Made by a program: the position numbers and the translations under genes. The notes under the pieces are model-generated. The model was not told the origin of the DNA. It searched no databases and saw only the letters and a list, made by a program, of their open reading frames with translations. From contig JBFLYW010000052.1 of assembly GCA_040756515.1 (NCBI GenBank), forward strand, positions 1 through 6,612: DNA of 6,612 nt, given 5' to 3'. The stretch is from DSXH01 sp020724325 (GTDB lineage: Bacteria > Bacteroidota > Ignavibacteria > Ignavibacteriales > Melioribacteraceae). Positions 1 to 5,411 of this stretch are shown here, piece by piece. Numbering within the stretch: position 1 is the first letter of the stretch; each line of letters opens with the position of its first letter.

Positions 1-75
1 GGTTTAGTTATTCGGCGTGGAGTTATTTGTTCATTGGTTTTCATTGCTGGTTATGTAAAAAGAAAAATGTACTAA
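1..75 (+). CDS. possible C-terminal end of an upstream cassette gene (partial)
   Basis: The first frame is open from the window edge to a TAA at 73-75 and reads as a hydrophobic segment (VICSLVFIAGYV) followed by KRKMY. It stops about 25 bases before the attC R'' core near 100, where a cassette gene usually ends. The third frame is also open to a stop at 87-89 and likewise gives a hydrophobic stretch followed by lysines, so the choice of frame is uncertain. No function can be assigned. Confidence 0.25.
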   Translation, partial: GLVIRRGVICSLVFIAGYVKRKMY

Positions 76-99
76 ATGGTTACGTATAATCATAGCTAA

Positions 100-310
100 A
101 ACTAACATGCAACTCAAAGCCGACCGCTTCTCCGCCAGAGGCGGACAAGTTCGAATCGGTCGAATTGAAGTGTTTTTAGTTTAGCTTTTCAGAAAATAGT
201 TGTTTGTTAATATGTGATTTACTGTAACGAAGTTTTTTAATAAATAAAAAATCGTTGACAAAACTTAGCCGTCTGTTCTGGGCGGCGGCTTAGTTGCAAC
301 GCCGTTAGGG
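100..310 (+). other. integron attC recombination site (upstream cassette)
   Basis: The R'' core is AACTAAC (100-106) and the R' core is GTTAGGG (304-310), with the expected recombination point between G304 and T305. L'' GCAACTCAAAGCC (109-121) pairs with L' GGCTTAGTTGC (287-297), leaving extra bases on the L'' side. The pairing continues outward: AAGCCGACCGC on the 5' arm matches GCGGCGGCTT on the 3' arm with one bulged A. A local hairpin lies inside the 5' half (CGACCG 121-126 with CGGTCG 157-162, enclosing TCCGCC/GGCGGA). The block GTTCTGGGC...CAACGCCGTTA near the 3' end recurs in the two downstream attC sites. At about 210 bases it is of the long attC type. Its R'' partner, the start of the upstream cassette, is outside the window. 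Confidence 0.8.
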
Positions 311-332
311 CTCTTAATTTGGTAGGTGAATT

Positions 333-1066
333 ATGATAGAAAAAATTTTTGCTTATTTCTTAAGCTTATTAGGGATTATGATGAGTTATTATTTTTACTT
401 AAAGGGAAAGTCAAAAAAAGTGATTTCATTTGTTTATGTAAATACCAATCTTCAAACAAAAAATCACCCATCAATAAAAATCTATTATAACAATAAAGAA
501 GTAGAAAATTTGAACAGATTGGTAATCGCTTTTTTTAATAATGGGGATTTAGAAGTAAGAAATAATGATATTCCTCATAACAAACCTCCTTTATACAGCT
601 AAAACCACAGCATAATATATTATCATATAATATTCTGACTTCAACAGATAGCTCGAATAAGATTGTAGTAAAGAAAATAACTAATAATACGCTAAAACTT
701 TCTTTCGATTATTTAAATTCTTTTGATGGTTGTCTTCTGGAAATTATTTATGAAGGAGAAGTTATTGGTAAGGATATTGTAAAAATTGATACTAAACTAA
801 TCGGTATGCATAAAATTATCAAAACACAATATGAACGCACTCCTTCAAAAAAAGAAATTGTTGAATCAAGTATAATATTTGGCGCATTATTTTTATTCAC
901 TGTATTTCTGTTATTCAATTTCCTATATGATATACAATATTATAAACTGATTACAATCATTCTCATTTATATATTTTCTTATTTGGTTTTCAAGAAAAAA
1001 TATTATAACCGAATTTATATTTCCAAAAGAATGCCGAAACTATTAAGAGAATATAAATATGCATAA
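333..1066 (+). pseudogene. frameshifted membrane-anchored protein of unknown function
   Basis: Two open segments read as one protein of about 243 residues broken by a shift between roughly 580 and 602. The first runs from ATG 333 (weak SD AGGTGA just upstream) to a stop at 600-602. The second is open from 581 in another frame through 603-805 to TAA 1064-1066, although its first internal ATG is only at 806. The stretch before that ATG looks coding (NNTLKLSFDYLNSFDGCLLE), so starting a separate gene at 806 would discard real sequence. One missing base, or two extra, would restore the frame. The product has an N-terminal membrane segment (about residues 4-22), a soluble part with a pattern LVIAFFNNGDLEVRNNDIP, and two C-terminal membrane segments separated by a short loop. 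I know similar layouts among uncharacterised proteins but no named function. It shares a cassette with a peptide-maturase pair, so an immunity or export role is conceivable but unsupported. A sequencing error cannot be excluded. Confidence 0.7.
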
Positions 1067-1117
1067 TTCACAGAATCTTAGTAATAGATTTAATAATAAT
1101 TATACATTTATGTCATC

Positions 1118-2440
1118 ATGAATTCGATTGAAATAGATAGTGTATTTGGAATATGGGAATCTTTCGATTGGTATTTACTTTCTTCGAAATATTCCCAAGA
1201 GAGTATTTTTTATTGTCCAAATCTTAAAGTCTCTCTTCTTATAACGAAAAACTTTGCACGTAGAATTAAGGATAATGACTTTCCATCTTCAATACAAAAA
1301 ATTCTGAAAGGAAAAGAGAATAACCCAATCTACCCAACCATTGAGAGACCAAAAGCATTTCATTTGGCAATCGGATTGACAAATAATTGCACTTTGGGAT
1401 GTCTGTATTGCCACGCCGAAGCAGATAAAAATAAAATAATTGACACTCGATATATTGACCATGCTATCGAATATGCTTTCCAAAATGCAAGTAAAACTCC
1501 ACGCAAAATTCTTACAGTTTCTTTTGCAGTAGGTGGAGAACCGACAATGGGATGGTCATTATTCAAATCGACTATCAATAAGATTAGAGAGCGTGAACAA
1601 CGGAAGTATTGTAACGTTAACAAGGTTTATTTGTCAATGACTACCAATTGTTATTATGGGAAAGATAAAAGAAAATATATTTCGGAAAATTTTGATACTC
1701 TTACATTATCACTTGATGGCCCAAAGGAAATACATGATATCCATAGACCTACAAGAAATGATACAAGCAGTTATGAGATTGTTAAAGAATCTTGCGAATT
1801 TTTTATTAAATCAACCAGTGTTAAAGTTGGGATTCGTTCTACTGTTTCTTCTATAAGTGTCCAAAAACTATCAGATATAGTTCAATATTTTTATGAATTA
1901 TTTGGAAATAGATTTTCTATAACGTTTGAACCTCTGATTCAAATAGGAAGAGCTTTAAAAAATAATCTACAGTCGCCAAACGAAGATGACTTTACATATA
2001 ATTTTTGGGAAGCATACCAGGTCGGTAAAAAATTAGGTATTAATGTTACATCATCCGGTGTAAACATAAATAGGTTAATTACAAGATACTGCGGGGCAAT
2101 GTCTATTCCTTCATTTACAGTCTGCACTGATGGAACTATAACAGCCTGTCATCGCGATCAAAATGGGAAAGATTATAATTATGGCAAAATTGATATTGCT
2201 ACTAATCAAGTATTAATTGATAGTTCCAAGATAACAAAGAATGTTTCTCTTGCGGAAACTCCTGAATATTGTAAAAAATGTTTTGCTAAGTATCACTGTG
2301 CTGGTGATTGTCCGGACATTAGAAGAATAGATTATTCTCGGTGCAATTTTAATCGGTTCATTATTTTTAAGCAACTTGAAGAATTATTAAACAACAAGAT
2401 TGATAAAAAAAATCCAATCTTGGCAAATAAACCCTCATAA
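1118..2440 (+). CDS. radical SAM/SPASM protein, probable peptide maturase
   Basis: This 440-residue protein carries the radical SAM [4Fe-4S] motif CTLGCLYC (C91, C95, C98; CxxxCxxC) and the SAM-binding GGEP motif (139-142). LTLSLDGP (195-202) fits a barrel strand. A full SPASM auxiliary-cluster set follows: C325 then G339-x4-C344, then CKKCFAKYHCAGDC (C385, C388, C394, C398; CX2CX5CX3C) and a final C409. Proteins with this build mainly modify ribosomal peptides (thioether or C-C crosslinks) or activate sulfatases. The first 80 residues precede the barrel and could hold a leader-recognition (RRE-like) part, but I cannot confirm that. The partner is probably the Cys-rich peptide starting 14 bases downstream. 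ATG 1118 is the first start after in-frame stops at 1079-1093, but no clear Shine-Dalgarno precedes it, so initiation may be weak. The exact subfamily and reaction are not assignable by eye. Confidence 0.93.
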   Translation: MNSIEIDSVFGIWESFDWYLLSSKYSQESIFYCPNLKVSLLITKNFARRIKDNDFPSSIQKILKGKENNPIYPTIERPKAFHLAIGLTNNCTLGCLYCHAEADKNKIIDTRYIDHAIEYAFQNASKTPRKILTVSFAVGGEPTMGWSLFKSTINKIREREQRKYCNVNKVYLSMTTNCYYGKDKRKYISENFDTLTLSLDGPKEIHDIHRPTRNDTSSYEIVKESCEFFIKSTSVKVGIRSTVSSISVQKLSDIVQYFYELFGNRFSITFEPLIQIGRALKNNLQSPNEDDFTYNFWEAYQVGKKLGINVTSSGVNINRLITRYCGAMSIPSFTVCTDGTITACHRDQNGKDYNYGKIDIATNQVLIDSSKITKNVSLAETPEYCKKCFAKYHCAGDCPDIRRIDYSRCNFNRFIIFKQLEELLNNKIDKKNPILANKPS

Positions 2441-2443
2441 CAT

Positions 2444-2448
2444 AGGAG
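2444..2448 (+). promoter_or_regulatory. Shine-Dalgarno of the Cys-rich peptide gene
   Basis: AGGAG lies six bases before ATG 2455, inside the 14-base gap after the radical SAM stop. This strong site supports the short ORF as a real gene. It contrasts with the radical SAM gene, which has no visible site, so the peptide may be made in larger amounts than the enzyme, as expected for a precursor and its maturase. Confidence 0.75.
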
Positions 2449-2454
2449 AGTTAT

Positions 2455-2613
2455 ATGGAAGAAAAAAACAATCTCCAAATCATTGAACAGCACGATGAAG
2501 GAATTCTTTCGGAAGTTGAAATGCAATTCTCTGAAATGAATGAGATTTCAGAAGGAATGTGTTCTTGTGTTTGTATTAATGATGAACAATGTTGTGGTTG
2601 CTTGATACAATAA
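2455..2613 (+). CDS. Cys-rich small peptide, candidate RiPP precursor
   Basis: The product has 52 residues and splits cleanly in two. Residues 1-35 are cysteine-free and acidic (MEEKNN...SEGM, many Glu), like a leader. Residues 36-52, CSCVCINDEQCCGCLIQ, hold all six cysteines (36, 38, 40, 46, 47, 49), like a core. The gene follows a radical SAM/SPASM maturase by 14 bases, has a strong SD (AGGAG, six-base spacing) and ends 47 bases before the attC core, so it is the last gene of the cassette. By analogy with known rSAM-SPASM pairs (sactipeptides, ranthipeptides) the likely product is a thioether-crosslinked peptide. N42, D43 and E44 after C40 could be acceptors, but that is speculation. No protease or transporter is in the cassette, so leader removal and export would rely on host functions. 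Alternative: a CxCxC/CCxC metal-binding peptide of metallothionein type. I do not recognise a known precursor family. Confidence 0.8.
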   Translation: MEEKNNLQIIEQHDEGILSEVEMQFSEMNEISEGMCSCVCINDEQCCGCLIQ

Positions 2614-2672
2614 TCGTGTTTTAATAATATTTTTTTTAAAATATTGATTATTATTTCGTCAGCCCTAACAAG

Positions 2673-2702
2673 CCGCTCAACCGGACAACGTTCGTTGAGC
2701 GG
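2673..2702 (+). terminator. local GC hairpin inside attC, possible terminator
   Basis: CCGCTCAAC (2673-2681) and GTTGAGCGG (2694-2702) form a perfect 9-bp stem around a 12-base loop, followed by a U-rich but interrupted tract. It lies 60 bases after the peptide gene, so it could end or attenuate cassette A transcripts. It uses the same bases as the attC L'' arm and would compete with the recombinogenic L''/L' pairing. Confidence 0.35.
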
Positions 2703-2790
2703 TATTGTTATAATTATATTATTTGTTTTACAAAACTAAGTTGCTCATTAAAGTAGTTTGTTCTAAGAAACATTTTTATAAATTAAAAAG

Positions 2791-2802
2791 TAGTTGCAAC
2801 TA
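2791..2802 (+). repeat. 12-base perfect palindrome in attC (copy 1)
   Basis: TAGTTGCAACTA is a perfect palindrome in the variable central part of the attC. The same 12 bases occur in the next attC at 4772-4783, embedded in conserved AAAAAGTAGTTGCAACTATT. It may be a stem tip of the folded site or a protein-binding site. Confidence 0.6.
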
Positions 2803-2881
2803 TTTGGCATTCTTGTTCTGGGCTGCCGGTTAGCGGCAACGCCGTTAGAACACACAAGTACACAAATTAGAGGATATTAAA

Positions 2882-4597
2882 ATGGCTACATTTTACTATG
2901 ACCGTTTTTCAAATGAAAGTATATATTCTCAATGGACTAAACACTTACAATCAGAAGTATATATTAAAGATATTAGTGATATTATTTCTAAAAATAAGAA
3001 AGAACTTCAAGCTACTATCAGTAATGCATCTAGTGAACAACAACAAGCGATTCTACAAGTTTGTGGACATCTTGATGATGGTTTTGGACTAATTAGTTCC
3101 CATTTATCAGATATTAAATACGAGTTGGGAGAAATCAGAGGAGAAATTAATGCAATGGCTTCAATGCTTGATTGGAAGCTATCTTGTTTAATTGAACAAC
3201 AGCGAATAACAAATCAGTTATTAAGAAATATTATTCAGATACTCCGTATACCTGAGAGCCAAAAACAAAGGGCATATTATATTGAACAAGGATTAAAATA
3301 TTTGAAAAATGCTTTTATCGAAGGGACTTATAGTTCCTTTTTCAATGATGCTATGGAGAGTTTTAAAGAATCTGAAAAAATTGAACGTAAAGATTATTTC
3401 ACTTTGAACAGAATAGGACAGATATTTCTTTACTCTATTAATCATTTGAACATACCACTAGCAGAGGAATATTTTTTAAAATCAGCGAGGGAAGCATTAG
3501 CAGAAGTAAATGCAGGACTAAGTATATCAAAAAACTATTTATCTCCTGAAATACTAGAAGGTAACTATACAATTATACTTCAATCCTCTGGAGAAAGGAA
3601 GATAAATGTTATTAAAGTAGTTCGAGTTTATACCGACTTGGAGTTAAAGGAAGCAAAAGACTTAGTTGATTCTCCACCAAAATTAATAAAAGAAAATATT
3701 TCAAAAGAAGAAGCAGAAAAAATTAAAAGAGAATTTGAGGAAGCGGGTGCAACTGTAGCAATTAAAAATACTCAATCAGAAGTAATGAAACTTCAAACTG
3801 CAGAAGCTTATTTGTATGCAAGTAGGACCTGTTATTTACAACAAAAAGTATCTGAAGCCATAAATTATGCTACTAAAGCTTACAATTTGGTTCCCGAATT
3901 TGTTGAAGCTGGATTTGAGAAAGCTAAATATCTGGCAGCAAATAATCAAATTGAAGAATCTGTAAAAGTTTTAGAAACGGTCATAAAAAAAGATCGTTAT
4001 TTTTCTGCTAAAACTCTCTTAGACCAAGATCTTTCGTCAAAATCCTTAGTTCTTAAACTTCTTGAGACATTTCAAATCGAAGCTATTTCAAGAGCCAAAA
4101 ACGGAGTTAAGGAATGTGTTTCAATCATTACTTCTAGAAGTAAAGCAAAAGAGATTATAGAGAAAATTGAAAATCAAATTTCTAAAAACAGCTTTTTGTC
4201 TTGTATGGATGCAATTGATCTGTTGAATACAGACTATCAAATTCCATATTATAATTATTCTGTCGGCAGCTACAATAAGGAAACAATACATAAACAAATT
4301 ATTAACCAACCATTAAAAATTATTGACTTTATAAAAAAAGAAAATCACAGTGCAAGTGAATTAGAAGATTTGAAAGAAGAAATAAAAAAAAGAATTACTA
4401 AAGATCGTGCTTTGATTGGTTCCCTTAATGGAGCGGGAATTGGTTTTATGATCGGATTTTTTAGAGGATGCACTTTAAGCCCACTTTCGATGGATGTTGG
4501 AACTTGGTTTTCTACTATTATTATTTGTTTAGTTATTGGTGCAATAATAGGGGCGGTTATCGGCAACGCAAAAGAAATAGTAATTGAAGAACATTGA
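2882..4597 (+). CDS. TPR-type membrane protein with embedded bL12 C-terminal domain
   Basis: The 571-residue product starts at ATG 2882 with SD AGAGGA seven bases upstream. Residues 1-125 are helical with a coiled-coil-like stretch (about 65-120, repeated IxxEL/LDW patterns). TPR-like helices lie at 130-206 and again at 303-400 (AEAYLYASRTCYLQ, AINYATKAYNLVPEFVEA, VKVLETVIKKDRY). Between them, residues 228-296 match the ribosomal protein L7/L12 C-terminal domain: YTIILQSSGERKINVIKVVR, then LKEAKDLVDSPPKLIKE, then EEAGATVAIK. The C-terminus has glycine-rich hydrophobic segments (about 512-530 and 543-562, IGAIIGAVIG), probably a membrane hairpin with most of the protein cytosolic. The bL12 domain recruits translational GTPases in ribosomes; here, with no bL12 N-terminal dimerisation part, it is probably a protein-binding module. 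I have a memory of related TPR proteins without this insert. The cellular role is unknown; a stress or defence role is only a guess. Confidence 0.85.
   Translation: MATFYYDRFSNESIYSQWTKHLQSEVYIKDISDIISKNKKELQATISNASSEQQQAILQVCGHLDDGFGLISSHLSDIKYELGEIRGEINAMASMLDWKLSCLIEQQRITNQLLRNIIQILRIPESQKQRAYYIEQGLKYLKNAFIEGTYSSFFNDAMESFKESEKIERKDYFTLNRIGQIFLYSINHLNIPLAEEYFLKSAREALAEVNAGLSISKNYLSPEILEGNYTIILQSSGERKINVIKVVRVYTDLELKEAKDLVDSPPKLIKENISKEEAEKIKREFEEAGATVAIKNTQSEVMKLQTAEAYLYASRTCYLQQKVSEAINYATKAYNLVPEFVEAGFEKAKYLAANNQIEESVKVLETVIKKDRYFSAKTLLDQDLSSKSLVLKLLETFQIEAISRAKNGVKECVSIITSRSKAKEIIEKIENQISKNSFLSCMDAIDLLNTDYQIPYYNYSVGSYNKETIHKQIINQPLKIIDFIKKENHSASELEDLKEEIKKRITKDRALIGSLNGAGIGFMIGFFRGCTLSPLSMDVGTWFSTIIICLVIGAIIGAVIGNAKEIVIEEH
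3563..3769 (+). other. domain: bL12 (L7/L12) C-terminal domain inside the TPR protein
   Basis: Residues 228-296 follow the E. coli L7/L12 C-terminal domain nearly position by position: a strand ending in a Gly turn (SSGERK against AAGANK), VIKVVR against VIKAVR, LKEAKDLVDSPP against LKEAKDLVESAP, KEEAEKIKREFEEAGA against KDDAEALKKALEEAGA. The helix residues that contact translational GTPases in bL12 (VIK..R and the LKEAK region) are kept. The comparison is from memory. Confidence 0.85.
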
Positions 4598-4640
4598 TAT
4601 TAATTCAACTTTTTGTTAATAAAATATTTTGCATCGTGTG

Positions 4641-4831
4641 TTCTAACAAGCCGCTCAACACGGACAGCGTTTTTCAGTTCGGCATTTGTGTAATTATAAA
4701 TTTACGTTTACAAAACCAAGTTGCTCTTTAAAGTAGGTAGTTTTAATAAACATTTTTTATTAATAAAAAAGTAGTTGCAACTATTCGGCATTGTTGTTCT
4801 GGGCTGCAGGTTAGCGGCAACGCCGTTATAC
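4641..4831 (+). other. integron attC recombination site (cassette B end)
   Basis: R'' is TTCTAAC (4641-4647) and R' is GTTATAC (4825-4831). L'' CCGCTCAAC (4651-4659) pairs with L' GGTTAGCGG (4809-4817) with one extra C (4656), as in the previous attC. About 190 bases long. Its 3' half (from about 4700) is closely similar to 2720-2844. The local 9-bp hairpin of the previous site is not kept here because the bases after L'' differ. Confidence 0.92.
4772..4783 (+). repeat. 12-base perfect palindrome in attC (copy 2)
   Basis: TAGTTGCAACTA is identical to 2791-2802 and sits at the equivalent place in the attC, about 42 bases before the R' core in both copies. Confidence 0.6.
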
Positions 4832-4853
4832 TTACTAAAAATGGAGACGAAAT

Positions 4854-4901
4854 ATGATAAAATTCTTTTCTTATTTTTATTGTTTAACCCCAAAATTATG
4901 A
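4854..4901 (+). CDS. 15-residue leader ORF before the lipoprotein gene
   Basis: ATG 4854 is preceded by GGAGA at a normal distance and encodes MIKFFSYFYCLTPKL, ending with TGA at 4899-4901. The stop directly abuts the GGAGG of the lipoprotein gene (4903-4907), with the next ATG 11 bases downstream, an arrangement that suits translational coupling. The peptide resembles nothing I know, and it may be a chance ORF in AT-rich DNA. Confidence 0.3.
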   Translation: MIKFFSYFYCLTPKL

Positions 4902-4902
4902 C

Positions 4903-4907
4903 GGAGG
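4903..4907 (+). promoter_or_regulatory. Shine-Dalgarno that sets the lipoprotein start
   Basis: GGAGG lies five bases before ATG 4913. The frame is open further upstream (ATGs at 4775, 4841 and 4898), but the 4775 start would lie inside the attC and only 4913 places a signal peptide at the N-terminus. Confidence 0.8.
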
Positions 4908-4912
4908 TAATT

Positions 4913-5401
4913 ATGAAAAAAATAATTACAGCCATTTTGATATCATCATTGTTATTCTCCAATTGTGCTTATGATATCTCAAAAGGAAGAGATCAGAGCG
5001 AACAAAATTTTTACTCGAAAGTAAACAAAATTTGTGAGGATAAGGATGAATTACTAATCGTTACTACAGACAACAAAACCTACAGAGCGAATAAACTTTT
5101 GATGACTATTGACACAACTAGTTTTTATGATCTTGATCTTAACCAGTTTGAAAAAATCGACACAGAAAATATAACTAAGATTGAATTTCCTGGGACTGGA
5201 ACTGGTACTCTTGAAGGATTAATGTTTGGTGGTCTTGCCGGTGCGGTTATTGCAAATATTCTTTCAAATCCGGTTGTTGGTACGCATGCAAGGGAAGGAA
5301 AAGCTATTTATTTAATGCTTGGTATTGCAGGTGGCTCTATCATAGGAATTTTATATAATATTCTTTATCCAAGTAACACAACAATATACTTTAAAAAATA
5401 A
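4913..5401 (+). CDS. small lipoprotein with glycine-rich membrane-like segments
   Basis: The 162-residue product begins with a lipoprotein signal peptide: two lysines, a hydrophobic core, and a lipobox LFSNC with the acylated cysteine at 18. A soluble part (about 20-92) contains a small beta-like region (ELLIVTTDNKTYRANKLLMT). Two glycine-rich hydrophobic stretches follow, GTGTLEGLMFGGLAGAVIA (97-115) and YLMLGIAGGSIIGILYNIL (133-151), of glycine-zipper type and possibly membrane-inserting. The start is fixed by GGAGG at 4903-4907. The next gene follows after ten bases with its SD overlapping this stop, so the two form an operon. The SNC end before the cysteine would be acceptable in spirochaete lipoboxes. 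The function is unknown; I do not recognise a named family. Confidence 0.8.
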   Translation: MKKIITAILISSLLFSNCAYDISKGRDQSEQNFYSKVNKICEDKDELLIVTTDNKTYRANKLLMTIDTTSFYDLDLNQFEKIDTENITKIEFPGTGTGTLEGLMFGGLAGAVIANILSNPVVGTHAREGKAIYLMLGIAGGSIIGILYNILYPSNTTIYFKK

Positions 5402-5411
5402 GGAGGGCAAA

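Larger units (their letters stand above)
305..2844 (+). mobile_element. integron gene cassette A (radical SAM / Cys-rich peptide)
   Basis: The boundaries are the cut points in two successive attC sites (after G304 and after G2844). The cassette's first bases, GTTAGGGCT including the conserved G, are the exact reverse complement of AGCCCTAAC at 2661-2669. This must hold for a cassette whose two ends form one attC in the circular form. It is about 2.5 kb, large for a cassette, and carries a frameshifted membrane-protein gene, a radical SAM/SPASM gene and a short Cys-rich peptide gene, all on the same strand. No integrase gene or clear internal promoter was found, so expression probably depends on read-through from upstream. 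Confidence 0.85.
2663..2850 (+). other. integron attC recombination site (cassette A end)
   Basis: The R'' core is CCCTAAC (2663-2669) and the R' core is GTTAGAA (2844-2850), with the cut expected after G2844. L'' CCGCTCAACCGG (2673-2684) pairs with L' CCGGTTAGCGG (2826-2836) along its full length except for one extra C (2678), which gives an extrahelical G on the bottom strand that is recombined. The 3' half is nearly identical to that of the next attC, including GTTCTGGGCTGC and GGTTAGCGGCAACGCCGTTA. At about 188 bases it is a long-type site. Confidence 0.92.
2845..4825 (+). mobile_element. integron gene cassette B (TPR / bL12-domain protein)
   Basis: The ends are the cut points after G2844 and G4825. 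GTTAGAACACAC at the start (2844-2855) and GTGTGTTCTAAC at the end (4636-4647) are exact reverse complements over 12 bases, longer than the 7-base core, which firmly marks this as one cassette. It holds a single gene starting 37 bases after the boundary. At about 2.0 kb it is larger than typical cassettes. Confidence 0.9.

Noticed and set aside
255..283. TTGACA at 255-260 as a -35 promoter box for cassette A
   Set aside because: At 17 bases downstream the sequence is GC-rich (CTGGGC) with no -10 like hexamer, and the motif lies in the attC arm.
806..1066. Separate 86-residue gene starting at ATG 806
   Set aside because: The same frame is coding-like back to about 581 and no SD precedes 806; it is better read as the 3' part of the frameshifted gene.
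1289..1623. Minus-strand ORFs opposite the radical SAM gene
   Set aside because: They are shadows of a gene with complete family motifs, without SD or recognisable domains.
2626..2645. AATATTTT/AAAATATT hairpin with T loop after the peptide gene as a terminator
   Set aside because: The stem is entirely A-T and weak, and no T tract follows it on the + strand.
100..4831. The three similar long repeats as a CRISPR array
   Set aside because: The repeats are about 200 bases, 2 kb apart, and have cassette-end complementarity typical of attC.
4775..4912. Long N-terminal extension of the lipoprotein from ATG 4775
   Set aside because: It would start inside the attC palindrome, has no SD, and would bury the clear signal peptide; GGAGG marks ATG 4913.
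4121..4962. Minus-strand ORFs opposite cassette B's gene end and the attC
   Set aside because: They overlap a well-supported gene or the attC stem, and their hydrophobic content is the complement of AT-rich coding DNA.
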